Shown: positions 8,604 through 19,116 of the stretch, piece by piece
Position numbering within the stretch: the stretch's first letter is position 1
Layout of the letters: each line of letters opens with the position of its first letter
Assembly (NCBI GenBank): GCA_030706635.1
Contig: JAUZOD010000023.1
Span: 1 to 57,100, forward strand
Source: Bacteroidota bacterium
Lineage (GTDB): Bacteria > Bacteroidota > Bacteroidia > Chitinophagales > Chitinophagaceae
DNA: 57,100 nt
Reading direction: 5' to 3'
Notes under the pieces: generated by a model
Told to the model about the DNA's origin: nothing
Database searches by the model: none
Seen by the model: the letters and a program-made list of their open reading frames with translations, nothing else
Position numbers and translations under genes: made by a program

Positions 8604-11081
8604 TTATTTATTCTTATTTTGATTCTGTGCAATGAGATTTGCCAGCAGCCGGTAGGCTCCGGGAACACCTGCCGGCAGTTCCCTGAAAAATACGATTCCG
8701 GTATAAGTGAAATTCCCTTTCCCATAAGCAGCCGTAATCAGGCTTCCTTTCTGATCCTGTTCACCGGTGTCGTGCATACTGAATATCTCCCGGTATTGAG
8801 GGTCTGCATGCGTGGCGAAATAAATGCCACGCTCCTGAATCCATCCTTCAAAATCTTTATCCGTAATCTGATTCGGGAAATGGAGAACCGGATCTTCAGG
8901 ATGAACAAAATTCACTGCAGCATCCTCTTCTGTTACCCTGGCGTTTGAAATGCTGAATGGATAGGGCCCGATACGGGTGCGGGCATTTTCTGAATTATTG
9001 CGGTTGTATTGAACAATCAGGTTACCCCCGTTTTTCACATAGTCCGTCAAAACCTCGTATTTACTAAAAAGCCAGTCATGCACATCATAGGCTCTGACGC
9101 CGGCAATAACCGCATCCAAAGTCTGCAATACCGAAGCCGTAAGATTATTCTCATTCAGGATCGTAACGGCAAATCCCATTTCCCGGAGCGCATCAGGTAC
9201 CTTGTCCCCCGCCCCTTCAATATAGCCCACCCGGGATCCCCTGATCTGCAGATCTGTGGAAACCAGCTTTGCCCGTACGGGTTTGAAATAGTCTATTCTC
9301 GGTATGTGCTCATAGGAAATCGTCCTGCATTGCAATAACGTATCTGTTTGATTTCCGGAAGCCTTGGTTGCCCACGTCCATTCAGGTCTTTGATTTCCGT
9401 CGGTGGGCTCAATGCGAAAATGATAAACCGATCCGGAGGAGGAAGATTGATCCGGACGTATTTTAAAATCGGGTGATGGGGTCAGGCTGACCGGTGCCGA
9501 TACCGCGGGCGAACCGGAAGCCTGTTTCAATTGAATGCTCACCTCCAGGTCTTTTTCCTTTTTACCGCTGAAGAGCAGTACCTGCGGATTACAGGAGGCC
9601 AGGCTTTTGGGAATGATCACAAATGGTTCAAACGCTTCCCCCTTCGCGGGCTCCGTGAAATCATAAACCACCGGTTTCCGAATTACAAAAGACAGACCCG
9701 GTAAACTAATCCGGAAATCCGCCATCAGTGCAGGTTTATTCTGCGGATCGCCGATCAGCATCTGATCGTCAACGTTATAAGATCCGGCCGACATCGGTTC
9801 TTTCAGCCAGTAGGGCTGCGAAATGGGTATTCCGGCAAGGGATACACGGAGAGACAGGGTATAGTTCTCATCGGGTTCCAGCGTCTGATTCCAGGCGGTA
9901 TCCGTTTGATTCAGGGTTACTCCGTTCAATGTGATATTCGCACGGGAACGATTGATCACCTGCAGCCCGACCGTTACCTCCTGACCCTGAACCGCGTACG
10001 GCTGATGAACTGTTGCTTCCAGGGACAGCCCGCTGCAGGCCTCCATTAGTTTCTGTACTTCATCCTGCTTCTTCTTTTTCCAATATCCGTCAGGAAGCTC
10101 TTTGATCCGCTGATAAATGGTCAGCAGGTCACGAAGCGATTTTGAAGGATCGGATGGGTCGTAGTTCTTAATCATCCCATTGATCAAAGTTTCAATGGCT
10201 GATCCGCCGGGCAGGCGTTTCCAGGAATAATCCACATCATCCATCAGGCTCTTCTCAGCGCCCTTACCCTCCGTAAGAGAAAAATATTCCAGGGCATGTC
10301 CATGAGAACGGGCAACACCAAAACCCTGACTGCGATGCTGGCTCCGGCTATCCGCTGCCACTTCCCCATAGCTTTTTCCCAGGAGCGGATTAAAGCCGCC
10401 CACCTCGATTTTCAACTGGTCATCCCGCGTGGTATTCAGGCCCCCGAAATTATAGTTGTTCCAAAGCAGACGCGTGGCCTGCCACGGGCTCACTCCATAT
10501 CTAAATTGTTCCGGAAATTGTTTCGGATCTGCTGCGGCCGCAAAGGCAAGATGGGCCAGCACGGAAGAAGCGGAATGCTGTCCGTGCCCGGCCCGTTTAT
10601 CTTCCGGGAACCGGGTAATGATTACGTCGGGCTGAAATTTCCGGATAACCCATACCACATCACTCAATATTTTTTGTTTGTCCCAAAACCGAAGTGATTC
10701 TTCGGTCGTTTTCGAAAAACCGAAATCAAAAGCCCTGGAAAAGAATTGCTCAGCTCCGTCTATGCGACGGGCGGCCAGCAGTTCCTGGGTTCTGATCAGG
10801 CCGAGTTCAATGCCCTGCTCATCTCCCAGCAGGTTTTGTCCGCCATCTCCCCGGGTAAGGGAAAGATATCCGGTCCGGTACAACTTTTCCTGGGAAAGCC
10901 AGGCCAGCAGTCGTGTGTTCTCATCGTCAGGATGGGCAGCTATATACAGAACAGATCCAAGCACATTCAGCTTTTTCATCTGCAGCAGGATCTGGGACGC
11001 ATTTAAAGACTCGGGAGTTTGAGCGAAACCGTACGGACCTGCAATCAGAAGAAAGAAACAGGCGGGCAGAAATCTCTTCAT
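8604..11081 (-). CDS. Secreted PIG-L/LmbE family deacetylase, multidomain
   Basis: The 825-aa product has a signal peptide (MKRFLPACFFLLIAGPYGFAQ). It is followed by a LmbE/PIG-L zinc deacetylase domain at about residues 30-290: AAHPDDEN carries the first zinc ligands, TRGDGGQN follows, and GHGQHSASS supplies a further His. PIG-L enzymes remove N-acetyl groups from sugar-linked GlcNAc-type substrates. The rest includes a beta-sandwich-like middle part and a C-terminal segment (YVKNGGNLIVQYNRN) resembling a glutamine-amidotransferase-like fold. Exported location plus the downstream symporter suggests deacetylation of an extracellular amino-sugar compound followed by uptake; this is inference. 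First gene of the four-gene minus operon. Confidence 0.85.
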   Translation of the reverse strand: MKRFLPACFFLLIAGPYGFAQTPESLNASQILLQMKKLNVLGSVLYIAAHPDDENTRLLAWLSQEKLYRTGYLSLTRGDGGQNLLGDEQGIELGLIRTQELLAARRIDGAEQFFSRAFDFGFSKTTEESLRFWDKQKILSDVVWVIRKFQPDVIITRFPEDKRAGHGQHSASSVLAHLAFAAAADPKQFPEQFRYGVSPWQATRLLWNNYNFGGLNTTRDDQLKIEVGGFNPLLGKSYGEVAADSRSQHRSQGFGVARSHGHALEYFSLTEGKGAEKSLMDDVDYSWKRLPGGSAIETLINGMIKNYDPSDPSKSLRDLLTIYQRIKELPDGYWKKKKQDEVQKLMEACSGLSLEATVHQPYAVQGQEVTVGLQVINRSRANITLNGVTLNQTDTAWNQTLEPDENYTLSLRVSLAGIPISQPYWLKEPMSAGSYNVDDQMLIGDPQNKPALMADFRISLPGLSFVIRKPVVYDFTEPAKGEAFEPFVIIPKSLASCNPQVLLFSGKKEKDLEVSIQLKQASGSPAVSAPVSLTPSPDFKIRPDQSSSSGSVYHFRIEPTDGNQRPEWTWATKASGNQTDTLLQCRTISYEHIPRIDYFKPVRAKLVSTDLQIRGSRVGYIEGAGDKVPDALREMGFAVTILNENNLTASVLQTLDAVIAGVRAYDVHDWLFSKYEVLTDYVKNGGNLIVQYNRNNSENARTRIGPYPFSISNARVTEEDAAVNFVHPEDPVLHFPNQITDKDFEGWIQERGIYFATHADPQYREIFSMHDTGEQDQKGSLITAAYGKGNFTYTGIVFFRELPAGVPGAYRLLANLIAQNQNKNK

Positions 11082-11212
11082 CAGAAAATTAATCGTTTGT
11101 GATCGGGCAAATTAATAAATCCCCGGGGAAACAGCTTGCGTTATTATATTGGCGGTGGCTGATCGGTTTCCCTTTCCTAATTTTACCCAATTACCCAAAT
11201 TACCCTTTTCAT

Positions 11213-12922
11213 ATGATGATGCTGTTCATACGTCCGGTCATCCTTTTCACCGGGATCTGTTTTGCTGCCGGGTCCGTTTCAGCACAATCCGAAACTCCCT
11301 TTCATTATTCCAGTAGGAAGTCGGTGGTCTGCACAAATGGCGCAGTCGTTTCTGCGCATCCCCTGGCGAGCCGGGCGGGCCTGAGTATGTTAAAACAAGG
11401 CGGTAACGCCATAGACGCTGCCGTCGCCACCCAGTTGGCCCTGGCTGTTGTTTTTCCCGGCGCCGGCAATCTGGGCGGTGGCGGATTCATGGTGGCCAGA
11501 CTATCCAATGGAAAAAACATCAGTCTGGATTTCAGGGAAGAGGCGCCAGGCGGCGCCACGCAGAATATGTACCTGGATGCACAAGGCGATCCGGTTCCCG
11601 GGGAAAGCCTGAACGGCCATCTCGCCTGTGGCGTTCCGGGTTCTGTTGCCGGCATTTTCGCTTCGCTGAAATATGCGCGTCTTCCGATAAAAAAATTAAT
11701 CCAGCCCGCCATTGACCTGGCGGAGCATGGTTTTGCAATAACGGCTGCCGAGGCCTCGAGCCTGAACGAATCCAGTGAGGAATTTAAAAAATACAATACC
11801 GTAATGCCGGTATTTGTAAAGGCTTCCGCATGGAAGGCAGGAGATACGCTGATGCAAAAGGACCTGGCTAAAACCCTTCGGCTGATCCGGGATTACGGTG
11901 CAAAAGGATTTTACGAAGGGGAAACGGCAAAACGGATCGTAGAAGAAATGCAAAGGGGAAATGGGCTGATCAGTTATAATGATCTCAAAAATTATACGGC
12001 AAAGCAAAGGGAGCCGATGATTTTTCCCTACAAAAAAGAATACAGCATCGTGACGATGCCCCTCCCCAGCAGCGGCGGCGTGCTGCTTCCCCAGCTGATG
12101 CGGATGATGGAAGGCCGGGATCTCCGGGCAGAGGGATTTCACTCTGTTGCTTCCATCCACCTGATGACAGAAGCTGAACGACTGGCTTATGCTGACCGGG
12201 CCAAATACCTGGGTGATCCGGATTTTTTCAAATCCCCTGTAGAAAAACTAATCAGCTATCAGTACCTGCAGGAGCGCATGGCCGGTTTCAATCCCGATTC
12301 AGCCGGAAACAGCGAACAGGTAAAAGCGGGTATTATACCCGAAAGTGAGGAAACAACCCATCTGGATACTTATGACAAGGAAGGAAATGCCGTTTCCATT
12401 ACCACCACCCTCAATAATTGGTATGGCTGCAAGACCGTGGTTGGCGGCGCCGGTTTTTTCCTGAACGACGAAATGGACGACTTCAGCATGAAACCCGGAG
12501 TGCCCAATATGTTTGGGGCCATTGGCGGAAAAGCCAATGCGATCAGGCCGGGGAAAAGAATGCTGAGCTCTATGACGCCCACCATCGTGCTGAAAAATGA
12601 TAAGCCATTCCTGGTTGTGGGTACGCCGGGAGGTACAACGATCATCACATCGGTTTTCCAGACACTCATCAACGTCCTGGAGTTCAAGCTATCGCCGGAT
12701 GATGCAGTCAATAAACCAAAATTCCATCATCAGTGGAAGCCGGATGTGCTGTATATGGAGAAAGGATTTCCCGACACCGTGATCGGCAAACTCCGCGAAA
12801 TGGGCTACCGGATAGAGCCGCGTTCAGCCATCGGACGAACAGAACTGATTCAAATCTCTCCAACCGGCTCTATGGAAGCGGTTGCTGACGGACGGGGGGA
12901 TGACGCGGCGGAGGGGTATTAG
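11213..12922 (+). CDS. ggt: Gamma-glutamyltransferase (secreted)
   Basis: Hydrolyses or transfers gamma-glutamyl groups from glutathione and related peptides, usually in the periplasm. The 569-aa precursor has a signal peptide (residues 1-24, ending VSAQ) and the family landmarks GGNAIDAAVAT (63-73), GGGGFMV, LPSSGG (oxyanion loop, 285-290), and the autoprocessing nucleophile Thr381 in EETTHLD that becomes the N-terminus of the small subunit. GTPGG near the C-terminus is also typical. Three consecutive ATGs (11213, 11216, 11219) make the exact start uncertain. The gene is divergent from the PIG-L operon and stops just before a heptad hairpin. Confidence 0.92.
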   Translation: MMMLFIRPVILFTGICFAAGSVSAQSETPFHYSSRKSVVCTNGAVVSAHPLASRAGLSMLKQGGNAIDAAVATQLALAVVFPGAGNLGGGGFMVARLSNGKNISLDFREEAPGGATQNMYLDAQGDPVPGESLNGHLACGVPGSVAGIFASLKYARLPIKKLIQPAIDLAEHGFAITAAEASSLNESSEEFKKYNTVMPVFVKASAWKAGDTLMQKDLAKTLRLIRDYGAKGFYEGETAKRIVEEMQRGNGLISYNDLKNYTAKQREPMIFPYKKEYSIVTMPLPSSGGVLLPQLMRMMEGRDLRAEGFHSVASIHLMTEAERLAYADRAKYLGDPDFFKSPVEKLISYQYLQERMAGFNPDSAGNSEQVKAGIIPESEETTHLDTYDKEGNAVSITTTLNNWYGCKTVVGGAGFFLNDEMDDFSMKPGVPNMFGAIGGKANAIRPGKRMLSSMTPTIVLKNDKPFLVVGTPGGTTIITSVFQTLINVLEFKLSPDDAVNKPKFHHQWKPDVLYMEKGFPDTVIGKLREMGYRIEPRSAIGRTELIQISPTGSMEAVADGRGDDAAEGY

Positions 12923-12926
12923 AGAA

Positions 12927-13013
12927 GTTGATCGTGGATAGTTGATGGTTGATGGATTTCAGTTGTGAATTCACAATATAAAGGCCATCAACCATCAACT
13001 ATCCGCCATCAAC
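12927..13013. repeat. Heptad-repeat hairpin after ggt
   Basis: Arms of 29 bp (12927-12955 and 12985-13013) match at 27 positions and are made of 7-bp units (GTTGATC, GTGGATA, GTTGATG, GTTGATG). The loop contains a perfect 14-bp palindrome, TTGTGAATTCACAA (12963-12976). The hairpin begins four bases after the ggt stop codon and ends 50 bases before the next gene. It lacks a T-run of terminator length on either side. Confidence 0.85.
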
Positions 13014-13063
13014 CCTTCCTATTGCTGATCCAGCATGCTTTTTGTACATTTAACGCTTAATCC

Positions 13064-16000
13064 TTGTATCTGAAAAAAGTCAGGAAAATACTTCGCAATA
13101 CGTTACTGACACTGATCCTGCTCCTGGCTTTGTTATGGGCTCTTATTCAGACCCATCCGGTCCAGAACTGGCTCGTGGCGCAGGTTACAGGCAAATTAGC
13201 CCGCGACCTGAATACCCGGATCAGTATTCGCGATGTGGATTTTTCTTTTTTTAATAAAATGATGCTCCGGGGGGTGCTGATGAAAGACCAGAAGGGCGAC
13301 ACGCTGCTCTATTCAGGTCAGGTTAGGCTAAACATCACCGACTGGTTCTTTTTCAAGGATAAAATTGAGTTAAAGTACATCGGACTTGACGAAACCTATA
13401 TTCGCATTTCCCGGACGGATTCCGTTTGGAACTACCAATTCCTGGCAGATTATTTCGGAGAAGGTGGTCCCGGTAAAAAGAAGCCTATTGACCTGCAACT
13501 CAAACAAATCCGCATAACCCATCTTCATCTGCTGAAAGCGGATGGCTGGCGGGGTGAGGATATGGACTTTAAAATGGCTGCTTTTTCGGCGGACGCGGAT
13601 ACCATGGACATGGCGCGTAAAGAAATCTTCGTCAATTCCCTCTATTTCACGGATCCCGATTTTGCCATCCGGAATTATGCCGGCAACCGTCCGGGCCCTC
13701 CACCTGATACGGGAGATCTCATACACAACGACCCCCTCCATCTGCGCTGGAATGCTGGCGACTGGAACGTTCATGTTCGTCACGCCGTTATTGACAACGG
13801 ATCGTTCCGGGACGATAAACTTTCCGAAAAAAACATCTCTCCTCATTTCGACGAATACCACATTCATTTCTCCGATGTACAGGGGGATTTTAAAAATGTC
13901 GCTTTCGTAAAAGACAGTATAACGGCAAAAATCAAGCTCTCCACCAGGGAAAGAAGTGGTTTAACGGTGAAGCAGCTTACTGCCAACATGAAATTCTATC
14001 CGGAAGGCATGGAATTTTACAATCTTGATCTGCAAACGGACAAAAGCCATATCCGGAATTATTTTGCCATGCACTTCAGCAGCTTTGATGACCTGTCGGA
14101 TTTTAATACCAAAGTAAAAATGGAATCCAACTTTGCGGATGCCACCGTCGACAGTGATGATATTGCTTATTTCGCTTCCGCACTGAAATCCTGGAAAAAG
14201 AATATTTCCATTACCGGAAAGTTAAGGGGTTCCGTGTCCGACCTTCAGGGTAAGAATATCCGTATCCATGCCGGTCAGCATACCGTCCTCTACGGAGACA
14301 TTCATTTAACTGGTCTTCCGGATGTCAGCAAAACATTCATCAATTTCAAATCAGACGATTTCCAGACCACTTACGAAGATGTTATTACATTCGTCCCTTC
14401 CCTGAAGGAAATTCATCAACCCCATATTGACGAGATCAGGCGGCTGCATTTCGTTGGGAATTTCCAGGGGACTTTTCAAAATTTCACCACCTCAGGCACT
14501 ATAGAGACCAATATCGGAACCATGGTGACCAACCTGAGCATGAAATTCCCTGCCAGGGGCGCCGCAATTTATTCAGGCACGGTGCTCACCAACGATTTCG
14601 CCCTGGGGAAATTTATGGGAGACAGTAGCCTGGGTCTGATTTCCTTTCGCGGAAAAGTAGAAGGCAGCGGCCTTACGGTAACAACCCTTAACGCCAGTCT
14701 GGATGGAAATATCCGGGAATTCAACTTTAACGGCTATACCTACAGTGACATATTCGTGAACGGACAGGTTTCCAAAAAGCGTTTTAACGGAACGATTATA
14801 TCTAAAGATTCCAATTTGCATGCTACCCTAAACGGGTTAATCGATCTCAGTGGCAGCACGCCGAAGTTTGATTTCGATGCCGTGGTTGACAACGCCAACC
14901 TGCAGGCTATTCATTTTCTGAAAGACAGCGTCATATTCAACGGCAAACTCCGTTTTAACTTTTCAGGAAACGACATTGATCATTTTCTGGGCAAGGCCCG
15001 CATTTACGATGCCACCCTGATAAAAAGGGGAGAAAGATTGTCTTTTGATTCACTGGTAGTGCAATCGGATATTATCGACAGCAGCAAAACCATTACTGTA
15101 ATGAGTAATGAGTTTGAAGGCGCCATTGTCGGGGAGTTCTCCATTAAGGAACTGCCGGCCGCCTTTCAGGAATTTCTGCACCGGTATTACCCGAGTTATA
15201 TCAAGCCCAATACGGTAAAACTTTCCACCGAACGATTCAGCTTTGTGATCACCACGCGCAATGTAGATGCGTATCTTGACTTGTTTGATAAAAACCTGAA
15301 AGGCTTTAATTTCACTAACATCACGGGCCGGATAAACAGCAAACAAAACCTGCTGAATTTAAATGCCGACGTTCCACAGTTCAGTTACAAAAATATTTCC
15401 TTCTACAAGGTGAACCTGAAGGGAAACGGGAATTTAGACAGTCTTTCCCTGGATACCAAGGTGGGTGAAGTGTATGTGAACGACAGCCTCCATTTTCCAT
15501 CAACCCATATGCAGTTAAGGTCATTCAATGATATTTCAGATATTAAAATAACCACCAGCGCCAACCAGACCTTAAATGCCGCAAACCTTTCTGCCCAGGT
15601 ACAGACTCTCAGTGACGGAGTGAGTATTAGATTCAAACCATCCACTTTCGACATCAATAGTAAAACCTGGACGATCGATAAAAACGGGGAACTGATTTTC
15701 AGTAAAAATATCGTTGGCGCCAACGCGTTGAGAATTTCCAGCGGCGATCAGCAGTTGCTGATCAGCACCCACCCCTCCGGTGAAGGAAACTGGAATGATG
15801 TGCACGTGGACATGCGAAAGATCAATATAGGCGATTTCTCCCCCTTCTTTGTAAAAGACGAAAGGCTTGAAGGATTGCTTACCGGAACGGTTGACATTAC
15901 AGATCCGTTCAATCAGACCTTTATGCAGTTCAATGGCAATGCGGAAGAATTCAGGCTCTCCAATGACTCCATCGGCAAACTCGCACTCACAGCAGATTAC

Positions 16001-17827
16001 AGCAAACGAACAGGGCTGGTCAACGCACAGGTTCACTCCAACAACCAGGATTACCAGTTTGACCTGAGAGGCATCATCAATATCAACGACAGCGCGACCC
16101 AGCCGATCAACATCATGATTCCGAATTTCGTGAATACAAAAATAGACCTGCTGCAAAAATATATCGGATCCGTTTTCAGCAATGTAACGGGCTATGCCAC
16201 CGGCCAATTACAGATCGTGGGGACTGGCGACAAACTGGACTATATCGGCGATTTCCAATTAAAAGATGGCAGCCTGCATGTGAATTATACCCGTTGCACC
16301 TATAAAATTCCATCTGCTACCATCCATCTGAGGGCCGACCAGATCGATTTCGGATCTTTCCAGGTTCTAGATTCCCTTGGAAATAAAGCGGAGGTGAGTA
16401 AAGGTATATTATACCATCATTCCTTCCACGATATGCGGTATGATTTTGCACTGAATACCAATAAGCTTCTTTTACTTCATACCAAAATCACAGACAACAA
16501 CCAGTTTTATGGGACGCTGATCGGAAGGGCGAACGTGCGGCTTACAGGTCCCCAGGAAGATCTGCAGATGTACATCAAGGGGGAACCAACGGACAGCTCC
16601 AATATTTTTATACCCACCACCACCAGCAGGGAAAGCGCCGATGCTGATTTTATTGTGTGGAAAGTTTATGGCAAGGAAATGAAAGCGCAGAAGGAGCCCG
16701 GAACAGAAGATAATTTTACGGTCACGCTGGATGTTACAGCGAACAACTACGCTAATGTTTTCCTGATCATTGATCCGCTTACAAAAGACATCATCAGGGC
16801 AACCGGTCATGGAAACCTGCAGATTCAGGTGGGCACCAATACGAATATGAATATGCGGGGAAAGTATGAAATTGACCGGGGTGACTATAATTTCTCCTTT
16901 CAGTCCTTCATCCGCAAGCCCTTCGTTTTTATGGAAGGGGTAAACAATTTCATTCAGTGGACGGGTGACCCTTATAATGCAGACATCAATATACAGGCAA
17001 TCTACGAAGCGGAGAACGTACAGTTCAGCGATCTGGGACTTAACGGCACGCTGGGACAGAATGAAGAAAAGCTGAAACGCTACCACGGTCCCGTTTGGGT
17101 AGTAGCGAATCTGAGTGACAAGCTGATGCATCCGGCCATCACTTTCGAAATTCAATTGCCGCCGAACAGCGAGCTCCGGAATAATGTGGAGGCATCCCTG
17201 CTGCTGTCCCAGATTGAAAGCGATCCCAACGAACTGAATAAACAGGTCGCCTTCCTGATCGTATTCAATAGTTTCGGCCCGCTGACCAACGGCAATGCCG
17301 TTTTCACCGCGAACGAGGCCGTAGGCGGCATATTCTTTACCAGCATATCCGGATTTATTTCCAGCGCGCTCAGCAGCCAGTTCTCCAATATTTTTCAGCG
17401 GGTATTCAAGGATAAAAGCATCCGGGTGAATTTCAATACTTCTTTTTACAATGGAACACCGCTGGAGGAAAGCGTTGATGCCGCAAAAACCTACGACCGG
17501 ACCAACATGAATCTATCGGTAATCAAAAGCTTTCTCAATCAGCGCTTAACCTTCACCGTTGGGAGTGCCCTGGATTTCGGACTCACGGCCCAGCAGGCGC
17601 AATACGCAGCCGTTCAGTTCCTGCCCAATATCACGGCAGAATGGAAGATCACACCGAACGGTCGTGTGGTGCTCACTTTTTTCTATCGCGACTCCTATAA
17701 TTATTTATCCGTCGGGAACCACACCACCAATAGTTCGGGCACCAGCATATCGTACCGGCGGGATTTCGACAGCTTCAACGAAATTTTTGATAAGAAGAAA
17801 AAGACGGATAGTACGGAGAGGAGGTAA
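13064..17827 (+). CDS. TamB-like translocation/assembly module protein
   Basis: A 1587-aa protein with one N-terminal membrane helix (about residues 9-28, LLTLILLLALLWALI). A very long stretch of beta-strand-rich sequence of the AsmA/TamB type follows, and the C-terminal TamB (DUF490) domain includes the YEIDRGDYNFSFQSFIRKPFVFMEG segment. TamB proteins span the periplasm and take part in outer-membrane protein or lipid transport. The start is TTG at 13064: an in-frame stop lies at 13058-13060 and no ATG precedes the membrane helix. No TamA/BamA gene is adjacent. Slightly longer than E. coli TamB, as is common in this phylum. Confidence 0.88.
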   Translation: MYLKKVRKILRNTLLTLILLLALLWALIQTHPVQNWLVAQVTGKLARDLNTRISIRDVDFSFFNKMMLRGVLMKDQKGDTLLYSGQVRLNITDWFFFKDKIELKYIGLDETYIRISRTDSVWNYQFLADYFGEGGPGKKKPIDLQLKQIRITHLHLLKADGWRGEDMDFKMAAFSADADTMDMARKEIFVNSLYFTDPDFAIRNYAGNRPGPPPDTGDLIHNDPLHLRWNAGDWNVHVRHAVIDNGSFRDDKLSEKNISPHFDEYHIHFSDVQGDFKNVAFVKDSITAKIKLSTRERSGLTVKQLTANMKFYPEGMEFYNLDLQTDKSHIRNYFAMHFSSFDDLSDFNTKVKMESNFADATVDSDDIAYFASALKSWKKNISITGKLRGSVSDLQGKNIRIHAGQHTVLYGDIHLTGLPDVSKTFINFKSDDFQTTYEDVITFVPSLKEIHQPHIDEIRRLHFVGNFQGTFQNFTTSGTIETNIGTMVTNLSMKFPARGAAIYSGTVLTNDFALGKFMGDSSLGLISFRGKVEGSGLTVTTLNASLDGNIREFNFNGYTYSDIFVNGQVSKKRFNGTIISKDSNLHATLNGLIDLSGSTPKFDFDAVVDNANLQAIHFLKDSVIFNGKLRFNFSGNDIDHFLGKARIYDATLIKRGERLSFDSLVVQSDIIDSSKTITVMSNEFEGAIVGEFSIKELPAAFQEFLHRYYPSYIKPNTVKLSTERFSFVITTRNVDAYLDLFDKNLKGFNFTNITGRINSKQNLLNLNADVPQFSYKNISFYKVNLKGNGNLDSLSLDTKVGEVYVNDSLHFPSTHMQLRSFNDISDIKITTSANQTLNAANLSAQVQTLSDGVSIRFKPSTFDINSKTWTIDKNGELIFSKNIVGANALRISSGDQQLLISTHPSGEGNWNDVHVDMRKINIGDFSPFFVKDERLEGLLTGTVDITDPFNQTFMQFNGNAEEFRLSNDSIGKLALTADYSKRTGLVNAQVHSNNQDYQFDLRGIININDSATQPINIMIPNFVNTKIDLLQKYIGSVFSNVTGYATGQLQIVGTGDKLDYIGDFQLKDGSLHVNYTRCTYKIPSATIHLRADQIDFGSFQVLDSLGNKAEVSKGILYHHSFHDMRYDFALNTNKLLLLHTKITDNNQFYGTLIGRANVRLTGPQEDLQMYIKGEPTDSSNIFIPTTTSRESADADFIVWKVYGKEMKAQKEPGTEDNFTVTLDVTANNYANVFLIIDPLTKDIIRATGHGNLQIQVGTNTNMNMRGKYEIDRGDYNFSFQSFIRKPFVFMEGVNNFIQWTGDPYNADINIQAIYEAENVQFSDLGLNGTLGQNEEKLKRYHGPVWVVANLSDKLMHPAITFEIQLPPNSELRNNVEASLLLSQIESDPNELNKQVAFLIVFNSFGPLTNGNAVFTANEAVGGIFFTSISGFISSALSSQFSNIFQRVFKDKSIRVNFNTSFYNGTPLEESVDAAKTYDRTNMNLSVIKSFLNQRLTFTVGSALDFGLTAQQAQYAAVQFLPNITAEWKITPNGRVVLTFFYRDSYNYLSVGNHTTNSSGTSISYRRDFDSFNEIFDKKKKTDSTERR

Positions 17828-17886
17828 TCTGCTAATGTGCTAATGGAAAGACATTCATTTCCACATCAGCAATTTCCACATTGCCC
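17828..17886. repeat. Degenerate inverted repeat between tamB-like gene and ribBA
   Basis: The space between two converging stops holds imperfect inverted arms: GCTAATGTGCTAATGG on the left (two 8-bp units) and TTTCCACATCAGCAATTTCC on the right. It looks like a worn or smaller relative of the hairpins found at other gene ends in this window, but the match is weak and the unit is 8 rather than 7 bp. Confidence 0.45.
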
Positions 17887-19092
17887 TCACTGTTCCTCAT
17901 ACAACTCATGCCCCAGCTTGTCCCGTTTGGTTTGCAGGTAACGCTGATTGTGGGGATTGGAGGGGATCTGGATGGGAACGGTTTCTACAATTTCCAGACC
18001 GTAGCCGGAAAGGCCGGCCCTTTTCCGAGGGTTGTTGCTGATAAGCTTAATCCGGGTCACCCCGAGATAACGAAGAATCTGAGCGCCTACCCCATAATCT
18101 CTTTTGTCCATGGGAAACCCAAGGTGAAGGTTGGCTTCCACTGTATCCATACCGCCTTCCTGGAGTTTGTAGGCCTTTAATTTATTCACGAGACCGATGC
18201 CCCGGCCCTCCTGGTTCATATAGAGAATGACTCCACTTTTGTTGGCTTCCACCATCTGCATGGCCTTGTGCAACTGGTCCCCGCAATCGCAGCGCAGCGA
18301 TCCCAGGATATCACCGGTAAAACAGGAGGAATGTACCCGTACCAGCACAGGGTCATTTTCTTTCCATTCCCCTTTTATCAGCGCCAGATGTTCATTGGTC
18401 GTGTTTTTTTCCTTAAAGGCAACGAGTTTGAAATGCCCGTATTTCGTGGGCATATCCACCCGAACAATCTCTTCGATCAGGGAATCCATCTTCAAACGAT
18501 ATTCGATCAGGTCCCGGATCGAAATCAGCTTGAAATCAAATTTTTTCGCAATCTCCTGCAGTTGGGGAAGCCGCGCCATGCTGCCATCTTCATTCATGAT
18601 CTCCACCAGAATGCCTGCACCTTCGAATCCCGCCAGGCGGGCCAGATCAATGGTGGCTTCCGTATGGCCTGTTCTTCTGAGTACGCCGCCTTTTTTCGCA
18701 CGCAGCGGAAAAATATGCCCTGGCCTGCCCAAATCGGCCGGTTTGGTCGCGGGATCGATTAATGCCTTTATTGTCAGTGCACGGTCGTGCGCCGAAATAC
18801 CGGTAGTGCAACCGTGCCCCAGCAAATCAACAGATACGGTGAAGGCTGTTTCATGCAGCGCGGTATTGTTATTCACCATCAGTTCAAGGGAAAGTTCATC
18901 ACAACGCTCTTCGAGGAGTGGTACGCAAATCAACCCGCGTCCGTGTTTACTCATGAAGTTCACGATCTCCGGGCTGGCATTGCGCGCAGCCGTAATAAAA
19001 TCACCCTCATTCTCCCTGTCTTCATCATCCACAACAATCACCAGCCGGCCCTGTTTGATTTCTTCTATTGCCTCTTCAATTCTGTCTAACAT
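17887..19092 (-). CDS. ribBA: Bifunctional riboflavin enzyme RibBA
   Basis: Fused 3,4-dihydroxy-2-butanone-4-phosphate synthase (N-terminal half) and GTP cyclohydrolase II (C-terminal half), supplying both branches of riboflavin synthesis. The 401-aa protein has the DHBPS acidic motif [10 protein letters not shown] and RTGHTEA in the first half. The second half has the zinc-binding cysteines in [17 protein letters not shown] and the EGRGIGL loop. All key motifs are intact. A -7 element (TAACTTTG) lies directly upstream, leaving a leader of about 10 bases, too short for an FMN riboswitch. No other riboflavin gene lies in the window. Confidence 0.95.
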   Translation of the reverse strand: MLDRIEEAIEEIKQGRLVIVVDDEDRENEGDFITAARNASPEIVNFMSKHGRGLICVPLLEERCDELSLELMVNNNTALHETAFTVSVDLLGHGCTTGISAHDRALTIKALIDPATKPADLGRPGHIFPLRAKKGGVLRRTGHTEATIDLARLAGFEGAGILVEIMNEDGSMARLPQLQEIAKKFDFKLISIRDLIEYRLKMDSLIEEIVRVDMPTKYGHFKLVAFKEKNTTNEHLALIKGEWKENDPVLVRVHSSCFTGDILGSLRCDCGDQLHKAMQMVEANKSGVILYMNQEGRGIGLVNKLKAYKLQEGGMDTVEANLHLGFPMDKRDYGVGAQILRYLGVTRIKLISNNPRKRAGLSGYGLEIVETVPIQIPSNPHNQRYLQTKRDKLGHELYEEQ

Positions 19093-19108
19093 TTAAAAAA
19101 ATTATACA

Positions 19109-19116
19109 CAAAGTTA
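19109..19116 (-). promoter_or_regulatory. -7 promoter element for ribBA
   Basis: TAACTTTG on the minus strand is an exact TAnnTTTG match 17 bases upstream of the ribBA ATG. No convincing TTG is found 19-21 bp further upstream. The implied leader is about 10 bases. Confidence 0.5.

Noticed and set aside
12923-13063. A rho-independent terminator after ggt
   Set aside because: The hairpin there has long heptad arms and no T-run; it was recorded as a repeat rather than a terminator.
15572-16207. A 211-codon frame antisense to the TamB-like gene
   Set aside because: Overlaps a secure long gene and has no recognisable features.
18227-19096. A 289-codon plus-strand frame over ribBA
   Set aside because: Antisense to ribBA, whose motifs are intact; composition is Ser-rich as expected of a shadow frame.
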